64,000 nt of DNA from Proteles cristata cristata (GCA_017311185.1 JAESUZ010000127.1:1798001-1862000); one strand, 5' to 3'. Positions 11,448 to 23,200 are shown, counted from the first letter of the stretch. Made by a program: numbers and translations. The notes: a model not told the origin generated them from the sequence alone.

Positions 11448-12165
11448 GTGAGAAATCTTTGCTCTGTTCTCATTATACTGGTACTATTTTTCCTTTTTAT
11501 ACTTTATATATATATATATATATATATGAATCATTATATAAAAAAGTATAGAGGAAGTGACTTTGCAATTAAACAATCATAGAAAACAAATCAATGAGTT
11601 TCCCTTTGGAAGTCATGTACATATAAACCAAAACATTCTCAACTGTGGGTGGTAATTAAAATTGTTAACATCTATAAGAAATATGAATGCTGCTAAGTAT
11701 TATTTTACAAAGAAATCTAGTAATTGCTTCCTTTGGTAAATAAAAACCTACAGTTTGTTCGGAAATGTTGTCTATTAAATTGTGAATCAGAATGGGGTCA
11801 CTTCAACTCTATAGTTGAGGCCAGTAGATTTTAAACAGAGGTGTGTTGGTATGAAACCACAAAAAGGAAAGAAACATCTAGGAGTTGATTATGGTTATGC
11901 GTATTCACTAACATAACAGTGATAAAGACTTCAGGGTAGAATTTGACATTTTTATTCTGCTTTAGAGTTTGAAACAATTCATTTTATAATGTTAACCGTC
12001 ACTAAAGCAATACGTTAGTGGCCTTCAAAAGATATCAATGAGTATGTTTTGACTACTGTGGGAGGCTCACCGCCAATGGCATAGCATCCCATTCAGGGGT
12101 TACCTTTGTGGACTTGTACAGAAAATGTGCAGGTTTTGCTGAATTACATTAAAAGTGAGGATGGG
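11448..12165. other. Last intron, first part
   Basis: Starts with the GTGAGA donor. Contains a (TA)n run at 11505-11527. Otherwise nothing is recognised. Confidence 0.6.
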
Positions 12166-12640
12166 CCTAAACCTTAGTGTTACGTACCATCTCAGAGGCA
12201 ATACAAACTGTTTTCAAAGAAAAAGCAGATGATGTAGCAGAAGCAAAATTAAACATACCAAAGTCCAAACCAAGAAAACCTAACAAGAGATTGAAAAAAG
12301 CAAGCGTGGGGGCGCCTGGGTGGCTTAGTCGGTTAAGCGTTCGACTTTCACTTGGGTCATGATCTCGCGGTTGTGGGTTAGAGCCCCGTGTCGGGCTCTG
12401 TGCTGACTGCCTGCTCAGAGCCTGGAGCCTCTTTCGGTCTGTGACTCCCTCTCTCTCTGACCCTCCCCTGCTCACGCTGTCTCTCTCTCTCCTAGAAATA
12501 AATAAAACATAAAAAAAAAAGAAAAAAAAAAAAGAAAAAAGCAAGAGTGGTAGATGAAAGCCTGGCAAGTTTAATAGTGTTGTTAATATTTGAAGAATTT
12601 GATGCCCACTTTCCTATGCATACTAGGAAGTCCAGGGTTG
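12166..12640 (+). pseudogene. Coding-like stretch split by a SINE, unidentified
   Basis: From about 12177 the + strand is open with a protein-like, lysine-rich composition (segments such as SEAIQTVFKEKADD and NIPKSKPRKPNKRLKK) until a SINE at 12309-12533. If the SINE and one copy of its target duplication are removed, the frame continues on the other side (RVVDESLASL...) to about 12640 or beyond. An upstream piece near 12096-12150 is open in another frame. I do not recognise the protein and see no clear splice sites or poly(A) tail. It could be a retropseudogene fragment or chance. Confidence 0.3.
12309..12533 (+). mobile_element. Young CAN-SINE with 16-bp target duplication
   Basis: Head GGGGCGCCTGGGTGGCTTAG, TC-rich region, CTAGAAATAAATAAAAC and an A-rich tail. 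Flanking repeats 12293-12308 and 12534-12549 match at 15 of 16 bases. It interrupts the coding-like stretch described at 12166-12640. Confidence 0.96.
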
Positions 12641-15127
12641 TGACAATGTGCAGGCTCTCAGAACCAAGCTGCTGCAGGAGGGGTGGCAGTAGATGAGGTT
12701 AGAAGTTCAGACAATAGGAGGAAGCCACATGACACTCACTTATTAACAAGTAAATCAGATTAGATTTTGAAACCATCAAATGGAGGTTGATGGAAGACTA
12801 AGGAGGGGCCAAAGCTGGTAGCAGGGATGTGAGTTAGACTCCTGGTTCCTGAAATATTCCAGAAAAGAGAGGTGAGGTATGACTGAGATTGTCAGTAAGG
12901 CTGGTCAGGAGGGGAAATATCTGAGCTATATTTAGAGTTAGGATATGGGTGTGGGGGTTAAGAAATAGGCATTGAGAAATTTGAATAATGTTGCATATTT
13001 TAGCTTACTCAGTTGAGTGGTCATATTAACTAAGAAGTGCATAGAATGAAAGGAAGGATCACATATAGACAGAAAAAGGCCAGTGGTGATTGTGACTTTA
13101 GAAATATGGAGCTTGGATTGACTGTAATATATACTGGTAAAAATAATTACGTGGTGAATAGTACAAATGCTATACCAGGATTTAGGGAAACAAAGCCAAA
13201 GATGAAGATATACCAGGGCTGGGATATTTCACATTAGAGGAAATGGTTATGAAAGTAAATGTTGATGAATTCATTCAGGGGAGAGGACAGAAAAGCAAAG
13301 GCCAGATAGAGGAAGTAGTAATTCAGCAGAAGCAGGAGGCAGAGAGTCAACAAAAAGGAAAGAGAAAGAGGGGTGGAGAACCAGGGCAGGCCACAGAACC
13401 AGGGGAAGAAGTGAAATGGTTTCTGGAAATCAGAGAAGACACAGGCTGAGAATCATTTTCTGTGAGATGCAGTTTAGGAGGACACTAGGAAGATCAAAAA
13501 GAAAGGATTCCAGAGTTTTCACAGATGGCATATAACCCCTAAAGCAAGGGCTTAAAGAGTGCTCTGAAGTGATCAATACCTGGTATCAAGTTTACATTAG
13601 GCATAATAATATTTCATAGCTGTAGGGGAAAGGAGAAAACCCAGTAGCTTGAATCAGCAGGGGAAGCAAAGAAAGGAGAGGCTTGAAGCCTGGGAAGAAA
13701 GCGTGGTGAGGAGGAGATCAAAGGACCAGGTGTGAAGGGAAATCACTTGATGAAAACACTGGGTTGGGGGAAAGCATGGACTCTGGCAAGCATGGAGGAG
13801 TGGGATTTTGTAAGAAAGTGATTTTCAAATGAAAATGAGGTTTATGAGAACTCAGGTCAAATGGCTTTGGGTAAATCAGAAGAAACAGACATCTACTGAG
13901 TGAAACGGGGTGAGTGAGCTTTGGGCTTAAGGACGCTAGACGAGTTTTTTAATGGGTTTGTTAGCTGCTATGATGGCTTGAATGGTGTACAAAGCCCAGG
14001 GTTAGTTGATGACAGGAAGCATCATTTCATGCCCCTGGCCATCTCAGTAGCTGAGTGCTAGCTGAGTAAAGCAGGATTGGAGATCAATAAATTGCACGAT
14101 GAAAGCTACAAAGGACATCAGATTGTAAGGTGGATGCGAGACCATCGTTGATGTGCACAGCTGCTCGTGAGGAGTGTTTCTAACAGTCCAGAGGTATGTG
14201 CAACCCAGGAGAGATGAGTGATGGGCATTGAAGAACTTGCTGTTTGAGTGGCAGGAGCAGGAAGTGTATTAAGCAAGAGCAAAGGAACAGAAGCTGTGGC
14301 AGCTTAGAAGGTAGTGGTCAGCAGTAATATGGAGAAGCCGAGACCATAGAGGTGGATGAAACAGGAGGATTGGCCATGAGTGTCAGTTTCCAATGTGGGG
14401 TCACAACACAGGTCACTGATGCTGACAAGGTTAAGGAACCATGTGGTTGGAGGTGTGACCGATTATCAACAGGGTTACGGATGCCACAGGCCAATGGCAG
14501 AAGATAGATGCTGTGGACTGGGAGAGGAAGGCCTACCCATGTAGCATGAGAATGTTGCATGGTGGAAACACAATGTTGGTTTGAAAGTGACAATGGAGAG
14601 CAAGGATGTGTTGACTCCATTTTCTGAGTAGCTTTTGCAGCAAAGTGGCATGATGCATAGTGTAATTTTATGTGCAATTTATGTGAGTGGGTAGGTGGAA
14701 GGAATCGTTGAATGGAAGGTGCGGATGCAGAATGCTTTATTGACATCAGAGCAGACAGGGGTTGGCTGGAGAGTGGTGCAGGCTGAGGCATGGAAGCGGA
14801 GGATAGTTGGGCTTAGGGGTTTCCCTGGGAGTCATGGCTTGGAGTAACACAATGAAAAAACAAATAAATAACAACCAAACAATAGAAAAATGGAACCATG
14901 AGTTAAGGTGGTAGACCTAACCACCTCCCCAGGGTACAGGAAGGGGCATACTGAAATCCAGGATATATTCAGAGGAGATGTTTGCAGTTGTAAATAGTCC
15001 AAAGGTCCAGGGAAATGTTGGCATAGAGGGCCTTCCAGAGAACTGCTTTTTGGGTTGGATTTTGGGGAGTTTGTGTGTGTATATTTGGAGAGTGGTGAGA
15101 GGACTATGTAGCTGGTATAATTTCTTC
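12641..15127. other. Last intron, purine-rich block
   Basis: The + strand is strongly purine-biased (many AGGA, GGAGAG and GAAG words) from about 12650 to 14800. This gives several open stretches, such as 13243-13449 (+) and 14318-14791 (-), that look compositional and not genic. The wording ('attcaggggagagg', 'gaccaggtgtgaaggg') resembles an ancient mammal-wide repeat that I cannot name; a similar block occurs at 51.2-52.0 kb. Confidence 0.4.
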
Positions 15128-15310
15128 TAAGTTTGTTTGTTTAGAGTGCAAGTAGAGGAGGGGCAGAGAAAGAGACGGAGAGAGAGAATCCCAAGCAGGC
15201 TTTGTGCTGTCAGAGCAGAGCCCAACACGGGGCTCGATCTCCCAAACTGAGATCATGACCTGAGTCCAAATCAAGAGTCAGATGCTTAAGTGTCTGAACC
15301 GCACAGGTGC
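15128..15310 (-). mobile_element. CAN-SINE, minus strand
   Basis: TTTGTTTGTTTAGAGTG start, GAGGGGCAGAGA, AATCCCAAGCAGG, GATCATGACCTGAG, ending CTGAACCGCACAGGTGC. Moderately diverged and about 500 bp upstream of the terminal exon. Confidence 0.9.
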
Positions 15311-15414
15311 GGTTATACCTCTGCTGGTATAAGTTATATATCAGATTAGTACTAATTAAGACAAACAGTTCTGAACCTAGAAGTACCCTTTAACATGGTG
15401 CTACTTACTCCAAG

Positions 15415-15605
15415 TATGGTGGAGGACCCCATCCAGTGCCAACATCACCTGGGAACTTGTTAAAAATGCCAAATTTTACCATACCCTAGTTTTACTTAGT
15501 AAGAGTCTCTGGGGGCAGCACCTAAAATCCATTTCAACAGCCTTCCTGGATCTCAGGGGATTTAAAATCCGAGAAGCATTTCTAGTCCCCCTGTAATAGG
15601 TGGTT
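15415..15605 (+). mobile_element. MER5A-like hAT (Charlie) fragment
   Basis: Motif order resembles MER5A: ACATCACCTGGGAACTTGTTAAAAATGC, then an AGTCTCTGGGGG part, then CTCAGGGGATTTAAAATC-like text. Diverged and non-autonomous. It ends about 200 bp before the terminal-exon acceptor. Confidence 0.5.
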
Positions 15606-15797
15606 CCTTCTGGGGGAAGACCCTAGAAATGGCAGGGATCCAAAGGCTTTTAACAGTGTGGGCTGGGGAGTTTCCAAATCTTTCCACTGTTCAGAGACCA
15701 AACCAGAGAGCCCTTAGATTTCCTGTGAGCAGGTGTGGAGGGTTAGATAAGCTTATGTCCAGAGAAAGAGTCCTAACACTGGGTGTCTCCCGTATGA

Positions 15798-16151
<354 letters not shown>

Positions 16152-16660
16152 AAAGGGGTCATAGTTGGTTTTAAGGCTCTGTTTCTGCCAACATTTTACT
16201 GGAGGTTTCCAAGTAAAATTGTTTGAAGGGCAGCTTTTTGATGGATGTGATATTTGAGACAGGTGGAAATGCACTAATCAGATCATAAAAGGCATTCTTG
16301 GGTTTGAAGGCTCCTTCGTGGCTCAGAGATATACATTCTGCAAGAATTACTGTCTTGAGTTCAGCCAAATTTAATAGCATTTGTAATAGAGTTTTCTGTG
16401 TTTACATCTTAATAGCTGAGGTTGTTTTCTAAGTGGAAAGGAAAGATATGCTATACAGAACCCCATTTTTATTGTTATCTACATAAAAGTAAGCTAGTTA
16501 TGCAGGAATCCAAGCAACAAATTCACATTATGCACACACTGTACATGTAGTCTGCAGTTAACAATACAAAATAAATTGGGCTGCAGCGACCTGATGCTGA
16601 TGACAGCAAATCAGTAAGAAAACAGACAAGCTTGAAATAAATTAAAAATAGAATAACACC
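16152..16660 (+). other. DTHD1: 3' UTR of the death-domain gene
   Basis: Noncoding sequence after the stop. Two canonical AATAAA signals occur, at 16570-16575 and 16636-16641, and either could define the transcript end. No repeat is recognised inside, which fits retained UTR sequence. The end point is inferred. Confidence 0.5.
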
Positions 16661-17173
16661 CACCATTCCCTGCCACAAACTTTTCTTTTTCTTAAAAATG
16701 TATCTTGAAATAGGGAAATCTCATGTTTTATTATTAGTGAAATGAGGCAGTGCAGAGAACATGAAGTATCAGTGAAAGAATTTAGGGCCTTTTTAACTTA
16801 GGAAAACAATCTACTCTTAAATCAGTTTTCATAGAAACCTTATTAAATAAGCCCTATAGAGTCATCATTAAAGAAGCTAGAAATAAAAACCTCACAAAAC
16901 TAAAAGAAAAAAAATTACCAAAGCCCCTCCATCATTAATAAACCTGTTAATATCTAGTGCATAAGGTTTGAGACTTTGGAAAACCAAAAGCATCCGTCTT
17001 AGCTAAAACAGTGTGATATGAATGGAGTATTACATGAGTACTGCACTTCATTAATGCAAAAGCATCCATGGTCTTGGCTTGTTGGCATCAGTAGTGACTA
17101 TTTTTGATTATTAAGTACCAGAAAAATTAATGAAATCACATGAAAAATTAAACACTTATATGGCTCTGAATTT
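16661..17173. other. AT-rich flank, nothing recognised
   Basis: AT-rich sequence beyond the likely transcript end, without exon signals or a repeat I can name. Confidence 0.5.
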
Positions 17174-17396
17174 TTTTTTAATTTTTTTTTAATGTTTTAT
17201 TTATTTTTAGGAGAGAGAGAGAGACAGCGTGAGCAGGGGAGGGTCAGAGAGAGAGGGAGTCACAGACTGAAACAGGCTCCAGGCTCTGAGCTGGCAGTCA
17301 GCACAGAGCCCGACGCGGCGCTCGAACCCACGAACCGTGAGATCGTGACCTAAGCGAAAGTCGGACGCTTAACCGACTAAGCCACCCAGGCGCCCC
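17174..17396 (-). mobile_element. Young CAN-SINE, minus strand, 17-bp target duplication
   Basis: Full-length reversed copy ending GCCACCCAGGCGCCCC, with CpGs retained (CGACGCGGCGCTCG). The repeat tatatggctctgaattt occurs at 17157-17173 and 17399-17415. It faces a plus-strand SINE 135 bp away. Confidence 0.97.
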
Positions 17397-17531
17397 AATA
17401 TATGGCTCTGAATTTTAAAGACAAGTTTTTCCTTTCACAAATTAACCAAGGACCTTAGATATCCATTTGGTTACACATTGAAAAAAAGGATTCTAATTTT
17501 CAAACACTTTATTGTTAAGAAACGTTTTGTT

Positions 17532-17754
17532 GGGCTGCCTGGGTGGCTCAGTTAAGTATCCTACTTCACCTCAGGTCATGATCTCGTGGTTTGTGAGTTC
17601 AAGCCCTGCGCCGAGCTCTGTACCAACAGCTCAGAAGCCTGGAAGCTGCTTTGGATTCTGTGTCTCCCCCTTTCCCTGCCCCTTCCCTGCTCATGCTCTG
17701 TCTCTCTCTATCTCTCAATAACAAATAAATGTTAACAAAAAATTTTAAAAAAAA
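17532..17754 (+). mobile_element. CAN-SINE, older, plus strand
   Basis: GGGCTGCCTGGGTGGCTCAG head, diverged middle, AACAAATAAATG tail. It forms an inverted pair with the copy at 17174-17396, close downstream of the gene. Confidence 0.92.
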
Positions 17755-17899
17755 GTCAAACGAAACATTTTGTTAGTCAAGATTTGTATTATTTTTGCAG
17801 GTTTCCAGAAAGTTACAATATTTTTCAGGTGTCCTTGGAATGAAGAAAACAGATTGAAATATTCCGTGTTTTTCGAACTGCAAAGCAACAGAAAAGTTG

Positions 17900-18080
17900 T
17901 TTATTGGCTGTGATGCACCAGGCGCTTTACGCTTAGCCCTTTACAAGCATTGACTTGTTTTCTCCTCCCAACTGCTCCGTGAGGTAGGTGTGCTGTCCCA
18001 ACTTACAGGAAAGGAAAGGAGATTCAAAAGATTGAGTGCCTTGCCTAGAGTCCTAAGTGAGTGACATAGCCAGGATTCTT
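17900..18080 (-). mobile_element. MIR fossil, minus strand
   Basis: The order CGCTTTACGCTTAGCCCTTTACAAGC, then CCGTGAGGTAGGTG, then ACAGGAAAGGAAAG, then TGCCTTGCCTAGAGTCC matches a reversed MIR. Confidence 0.65.
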
Positions 18081-18184
18081 GTTCCAACGCTAGAGAATAC
18101 TGTTATGAACATTTTGGAGTATTTTCTTTCATATTTTCTTTTTTTCCTGGAAGGAAATGTTTCTATTTCTATGTACATAGATGT

Positions 18185-18415
18185 ATATAATACACTCACC
18201 TATGTGCTCACATACACACAATCCATAAATCCCCACAAAGATACTGCCACACTCATCCATCTTCTTACTTACACACATCTTCTCACCCCGCTGTGTCCTC
18301 ATACTCTGCCCCCCAGGCTCCCCTACACATACATACACACACCCTTCCACACACATCTCACAAATCCCGACAGTCTTACATCCACAGGTACATCCTCACA
18401 TGCATACATACACTA

Positions 18416-18451
<36 letters not shown>

Positions 18452-18560
18452 TCTTCTCACACGTAAATTCATTCACATACTTCATATACATACCCTTATA
18501 GGCACCCATCCCTTCACGAACACACACACACACACACACACACACTCTGACACATCTTTC
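18185..18560. repeat. CA-rich compound repeat with two (CA)n cores
   Basis: About 375 bases dominated by CAC, ACA and CAT words on the + strand. There are two pure (CA)n cores at 18417-18449 and 18519-18545, and scattered short CA units between. A long open stretch across it on the + strand is low-complexity Thr/His/Leu and not a gene. Confidence 0.9.
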
Positions 18561-18699
18561 CAGAATTTAAAAAAATGGCATATGTTATTGCAGCAGTCAA
18601 ACAATATAAAGGTATATATAGGAAAAACGGGTCATCTTTTGGGCACTGCCTCTCACCTAGGTTAGCAAAGGCATCGGTCTAGTGTGTAACACGTGCCTC

Positions 18700-19125
18700 A
18701 TGTGCTCAGAGTGCCGCAGCCACAGCCCAACTCTCTGCACCCTGCTTTCTGTCACATGGGCTGACATGTATGGTTCACACAGCAAAGCCTCTGACTTTCT
18801 AATCAGAAGGCCCAGCAGGAGACTGGGAACAGAGAGGAGAGCGACTTAGACATCCTTGTCTTCCTCCCTTCCAAGTCACCAGTGCCAGGCTGTGTCCCTC
18901 ACCCAAACTCCACTGCTCCTCTCCTCTCTGGGCAGCTATCCCCTGGATTTTGACAACTGCTTCTCCTCGTGTGTCTTCGGTTCTCGAGGTAGTAACAGCT
19001 TTGTTGCTGCCCAGTTCCTGGTGGCTTCCCCACACCCTGTCTATCCTTTTAAGAGAAAGCCTCCTGTGGTTACTCTGGTAGTATCCTATGCTTCCTATCC
19101 AGACTCTGAGTGATACTTCTTGTAG
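18700..19125 (+). mobile_element. Possible LTR relic
   Basis: The order 'gaggtagtaacagc', 'gttgctgcccagttcctggtgg', 'atccttttaagagaaagcc', 'ccagactctgagtgatac' resembles the 3' end of an old mammalian endogenous-retrovirus-type LTR. No target duplication or coding part is visible. Confidence 0.3.
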
Positions 19126-19231
19126 TAACTTACACATATATACTTTTTCCAGAATGGAGGTCATATATTATGCATACAGCTTTAAATATTCCTGTTCTTT
19201 ATTAAATTATGAGTGTTTTCCAATATATATT

Positions 19232-19430
19232 AAAATTTTTTTATTAGATTGAGAGAAAGTATGACACAAGTTGGGGAGGGTTAGAGAGAGAGAGAGAGAG
19301 AGAGAATCCCAATCAGTCTCCACACTCAGTGTGGAGCCAACACAGGGGCTTAATCCCATCACTCTGGGATCATGACCTGGGCTGAAATCAAGAGTTGGAT
19401 GCTCAACTGACTGAGCCACTCAGAGGTCCC
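19232..19430 (-). mobile_element. CAN-SINE, minus strand
   Basis: TTTTTTTATTAGATTGAGAG start, a (GA)n run at 19283-19303, AATCCCAATCAGTCTCC, GATCATGACCTGGGC, ending CTGAGCCACTCAGAGGTCCC. Old copy. Confidence 0.9.
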
Positions 19431-19671
19431 CAAATGTTTTCATAGCTTCATTGTATCCCATATCATAGTCATGCCATAATTTCAGTATTAGCAATTTTTG
19501 AAATGTTAGAAAAATGAATGATGCAGTATATATTCTTTTAGATCTGGCTTTCTTATATTCACCTAGGTTGTTTGCATGACACTATTTTGTTCCTTTTAGT
19601 TAATGTATAATATTCCATTATATGCATTTACTACACGTTACATGTTTGTTCCACTATAGATGAGCATTTTA

Positions 19672-19889
19672 GGGGTACCAAGGTGGCTTAGTCATAAGAC
19701 TCTTGATTTTGACTCAGGTCATGATCTCACAGTTTGTGAGATGGAGCCTCATGTCAGGCTCTGCAATGATAGTGGGCAGCCTGCTTGGGATTCTCTCTCT
19801 CTCACTCTCTCTCTCCCTGCTCCTTCCCTATTTGCACCCTCTCTCACTCTCACTCTGTCTCTCAAAATAAATAAATAATCATTAAAAAA
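19672..19889 (+). mobile_element. CAN-SINE with target duplication
   Basis: GGGGTACCAAGGTGGCTTAG head, CTCAGGTCATGATCTCACAG, AAATAAATAAATAATC tail. Flanking atagatgagcattt and atagatgaacattt agree at 13 of 14 bases. Confidence 0.94.
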
Positions 19890-20189
19890 ATAGATGAACA
19901 TTTCTGTAGATTCCAGCTTGGAGCTATCATAAACAGTGTTTTATGAACATTCTGTGCATACTTTTTAGTGAGTGTATATATTTATCTCTTCCAGGTATAA
20001 ACCTAAGTGTACAATGGTTGGTTACCATAATTTATCTAAACTTTCCTCTTTTGTTGTAATTCAGGTGACTTACTTGTTTTCACACAAATAATATTGCAAT
20101 AGTCATTTTCCTACACATGTATGTGAATGTGACTTATTATTTTATCAGGATAAATATTTAGGAATGGAATTGGTTATGGGGTAATCACT

Positions 20190-20300
20190 GTCAGTGCAGA
20201 GATTGCTTGGGACATTCTCTTTCTCTCGACCCTCTCTCATGTGTTCCCTCTTTGTCAAAATAAACAAATAAACTTAAAAAATTTAAATTAAAAAAAAGAA
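20190..20300 (+). mobile_element. 5'-truncated CAN-SINE, 3' half only
   Basis: Begins at the internal GTCAGTGCAGAGATTGCTTGGGA part and runs through the TC-rich region to AAATAAACAAATAAAC and an A-rich tail. The tRNA-like head is missing, so it has no promoter. Confidence 0.8.
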
Positions 20301-20829
20301 TCAGGATTACATACTGAAAGCATTTTTAAGGCTCTTGGTACACATTGCCAGATTGCCATCCTATATTATAATCACCAGGTTATGGATTCTTAGGCAAATG
20401 GTATATTTAAGAATACATAAAAATGAATTAACTTGAGGCACATAACATGAAATCCAGGTAAGCCTGGATTGTCTTTAATTGCTCTTAAAAAAAGATATTG
20501 GCTTAAATTTTTACATTGATTCCTCTACTAATTAATAGAGTATATTCCATTGACGTTGCTATTTTAAAAAGCATCAGAAAGAGAAGTAATACAGCAGACA
20601 TGTGGACAGATTCCAAAATGTCAGTTCCTAGTATCAAACTATAGCCAAATTCCAATGAAAGAAACATTAGATTAAACAGATCTATATTGAACACAAACTC
20701 TGGGACTAGCAGTCTGTTAAATGGTACAAGCGCAAAAATGAGTGAGAGACAGCTCTTTGCGATTATATTTTCTGTGTAAAGAAAGAGTAAATGAATGAGA
20801 TCAACACCTAGTTTATTGCCCATGATGTA
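20301..20829. other. Intergenic, nothing recognised
   Basis: No gene or repeat that I can name. A 106-codon open stretch on the minus strand (20503-20823) is hydrophobic but has no motif. Confidence 0.45.
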
Positions 20830-21005
20830 CCAACCTCTTTATTTTTAGCCCTTTATAAGCACTGACCTATTGAATCCTCTCACTGTTCTGTGGGGTAGAC
20901 ACATTGCCCCCAATTTTGAGTGGAAATTATAGTTTTGAAAGAGCGAGTGCCTTGCTTAAGGTCATAAGCGAGGATTCAGGTGTAGAATGTTGGCTTGGTT
21001 CCCAT
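20830..21005 (-). mobile_element. MIR fossil, minus strand
   Basis: GCCCTTTATAAGCACTGACC, TGTGGGGTAGACAC, GAGTGCCTTGCTTAAGGTCA order matches a reversed MIR. It is similar in layout to the copy at 17.9 kb. Confidence 0.65.
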
Positions 21006-21798
21006 CATATCATGTTGCTACAAGCTAAGGAGAATAAAGAAAGGGAATGGATGTACCTATTTCTCCATTATCTTATTTTTATTTTGCAAAACAGCATTTT
21101 TAATTCGTATCAGCGGTGCAAATAACTATGAGTTTTGAAGACGGGGATGGGGAAAGGAAGAGGAGAAGGAAGGGGAGTGTGATGCTGACCTCATTGATAT
21201 TTGTCCCAGCTCAGTTAGATAATGTTCTCTTAGACTTGTGTAAGAGACTGACAGTTTAGGATAATACTGCAAGTTGACCAAACACAAATTGGTCACACAT
21301 AAATATTGAGTTATCTGTGGCAGCTATCAGTAGTCACCAATAATTGGAGCTACTGTACCACAATTTAGCTATCCAGGAACATCAAGAACCCTTCAAAGTA
21401 GTGGCTGCAAATCAGGACCATTTATTTAAGAATTAATAATAATTCTTAACATTAATAATAGTAATTATCATTAACATTCTTACTCTGTGGTATAAAATTA
21501 TCTTCATAATTTTATAAAATTATAAAATTTTATAATTCAGACCAATCTATATATCTTGAATAGCATCCATTTCACTAAGGTAAACCCATTATACTGATCA
21601 TTTTGCTAACTATTAAGCACTAAATATTTCAAATAAAAACTTCTAACATTTATTATTCTACTTAACAAAACTTATGATGTTAACCATAGTTATCTTAATC
21701 AAATACTTATTCATGATTATAGCAATTGATTATTTCTAAAAACTGCAGCTTAAACTAACACATAGGCAATATCACATTGTATATTATGAAGTATTTTA
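21006..21798. other. AT-rich intergenic block
   Basis: Very AT-rich around 21415-21560, with small foldbacks (for example aagaatta/taattctt near 21427-21447) and TATAAAATTTTATAA-type text. It could unwind easily or act as matrix-attachment-like DNA, but that is composition only. A G-rich stretch lies near 21140-21180. Confidence 0.45.
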
Positions 21799-22009
21799 TT
21801 TAAATGTATTTTTTATTTTTATTATTGAGAGAGACAGTGAGAGAGAGCTAGTGGGGTAAAGGGTTGGAGACAGAAAGAGGGAGAATCCTAAGAAGGTCTC
21901 ATGCTCACTTCAGAGCCTGTCATGGAGCTCAGTCCCATAACCCTGGCATCCTGACCTGAGCTGAAGTCAAGAGTCAGATGCTCAGTCGACTGAGCCACCC
22001 AGTGTCCCT
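21799..22009 (-). mobile_element. CAN-SINE, minus strand, 11-bp target duplication
   Basis: T-rich start, GAGAGAGCTAGTGGGG, AATCCTAAGAAGG, ending CGACTGAGCCACCCAGTGTCCC. Repeat gaagtatttta at 21788-21798 and 22014-22024. Confidence 0.93.
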
Positions 22010-22129
22010 ATTTTGAAGTATTTTACAGTAAAATAGAAACATCATAACAACTAAGTTAAGTAAACTTTGAGGGCATCATAATCCAATTTTCAAATCTAAA
22101 TTTTGTGGGGAAAGTTCTATTTTCCTAAC

Positions 22130-22420
22130 CCAGTGTTTGTCAAGGGGGACTGTTATTGGTATTTTGAATGGAGTATGTATTTTTTAAGTGACCTGAACGG
22201 GTTCATGTACTGCAGACCATTTGGCATCCCTGACCTCTGTTCCCCAAATATACAGAGTACCCTTTCACTCTGGTAAGTGTGAGAAGTAAAATTCCTTCCA
22301 CACAGTTCTAGTCATGGGGCAGGTGTTGGGGGTTTTGGGAGACTACAGAAATGCCATGACTTAACTCAAGAATGGAGTGCCATAGGCCTTAAAGGAGGAT
22401 GTTGAGAACCACTGCTTCAA
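22130..22420 (+). mobile_element. Possible hAT-type MER fragment
   Basis: CCAGTGTTTGTCAAGGGGGAC at the left and GTTGAGAACCACTGCTTC at the right resemble the paired 'CAGTGGTTCTCAA' ends of hAT/Charlie-derived MER elements. The interior is diverged. Confidence 0.45.
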
Positions 22421-23084
22421 TCAAATTTTGGCTTCAAGCAGGGAATAAAAGAAAGGAGGCAGAATAAGCCAAGGGCAATTTAGAGCATTATAAGCATAAA
22501 AAGGGCCCAACTTGAAATTCTCCAACAGGTACCAGTGTTTATAAGAAATATCAACCACTGTCTGGTGGCTTGCCCAGAAATATTCTCAGAGAAGAATCTC
22601 CTCTGAGTTGTAATCCAGAATCGTGCTGTAAAATGAGAGGTTTGTCTAAGGTACAGATTCAGGCTCCCTAAAGTTAGAATAGAGATGGTTCAGAAGAAAA
22701 CAGAAATACTGGGATAAGGTCAAAGTCGTGCTAAGTGACGTGCTGGTGTAGGGTTTACCCTTTAGCTGAGGCAGGCATGACTTGTGTGACCGGATGTCAT
22801 GAGAATGCCCCTGTGTAATGTCTAGGCATTCAGATGGACATCATGTCATTGAATTATCAGCTTGCCTCTTCTCCCAGGTTTTCTCTCCTGGTATGTCCAA
22901 CTTCCTTCACTCTGCATTTATGACCTAACATACTGAATAATTTACATTTCAATGATGGTTGTTATTTATTTTTAGTAAACACACACCTTAGTGCATGCTC
23001 TGTAAGGGTCAGAGAGCTTGTCTCTTGTTCGTTGAAGGAATCCTATTACTTAGAACTCTGGCACTCAATGAATGTTCCTCTGTT
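22421..23084. other. Intergenic, nothing recognised
   Basis: Ordinary composition, with no exon signals or repeat family that I can name. Confidence 0.45.
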
Positions 23085-23200
23085 TTGTTATCCTTACTTT
23101 CCAGATGAGAAGATGCAACTCAGAGCTAGAGTGATACCCAGTCAGTGGATTAGAGGCCAGATGATTCTGTTTTCAAAGTCTATTTCCCTCTACTACCACT
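23085..23200 (-). mobile_element. MIR fossil, minus strand
   Basis: Short reversed MIR core: CCAGATGAGAAGATGCAACTCAGAG followed by AGTGGATTAGAGGCCAGATGATTC-like text. Confidence 0.5.

Larger units (their letters stand above)
19130..20180 (-). mobile_element. Ancient L1 relic, inverted, interrupted by two SINEs
   Basis: Reversed L1 ORF2-end text can be read around 19595-19660 ('ttaatgtataatattccatt' type) and again at 19905-20180 ('gctatcataaacagtg', 'ataaatatttaggaatggaattgg' type). It hosts the SINEs at 19232-19430 and 19672-19889, and is strongly decayed. Confidence 0.5.

Noticed and set aside
12167..12568. 133-codon minus-strand frame
   Set aside because: It runs through the reversed SINE and its poly(A), so it is an artefact of repeat sequence.
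13037..13449. Lys/Glu/Gln-rich + strand frames suggesting a charged protein
   Set aside because: Composition reflects the purine-rich block, with no splice signals or domain.
14318..14791. 157-codon minus-strand open stretch
   Set aside because: It lies in purine-biased sequence that lowers stop frequency on the opposite strand. No motif.
18057..18665. 202-codon + strand open stretch, the longest in the window
   Set aside because: It is the translation of the CA-rich microsatellite block (Thr/His repeats), not a gene.
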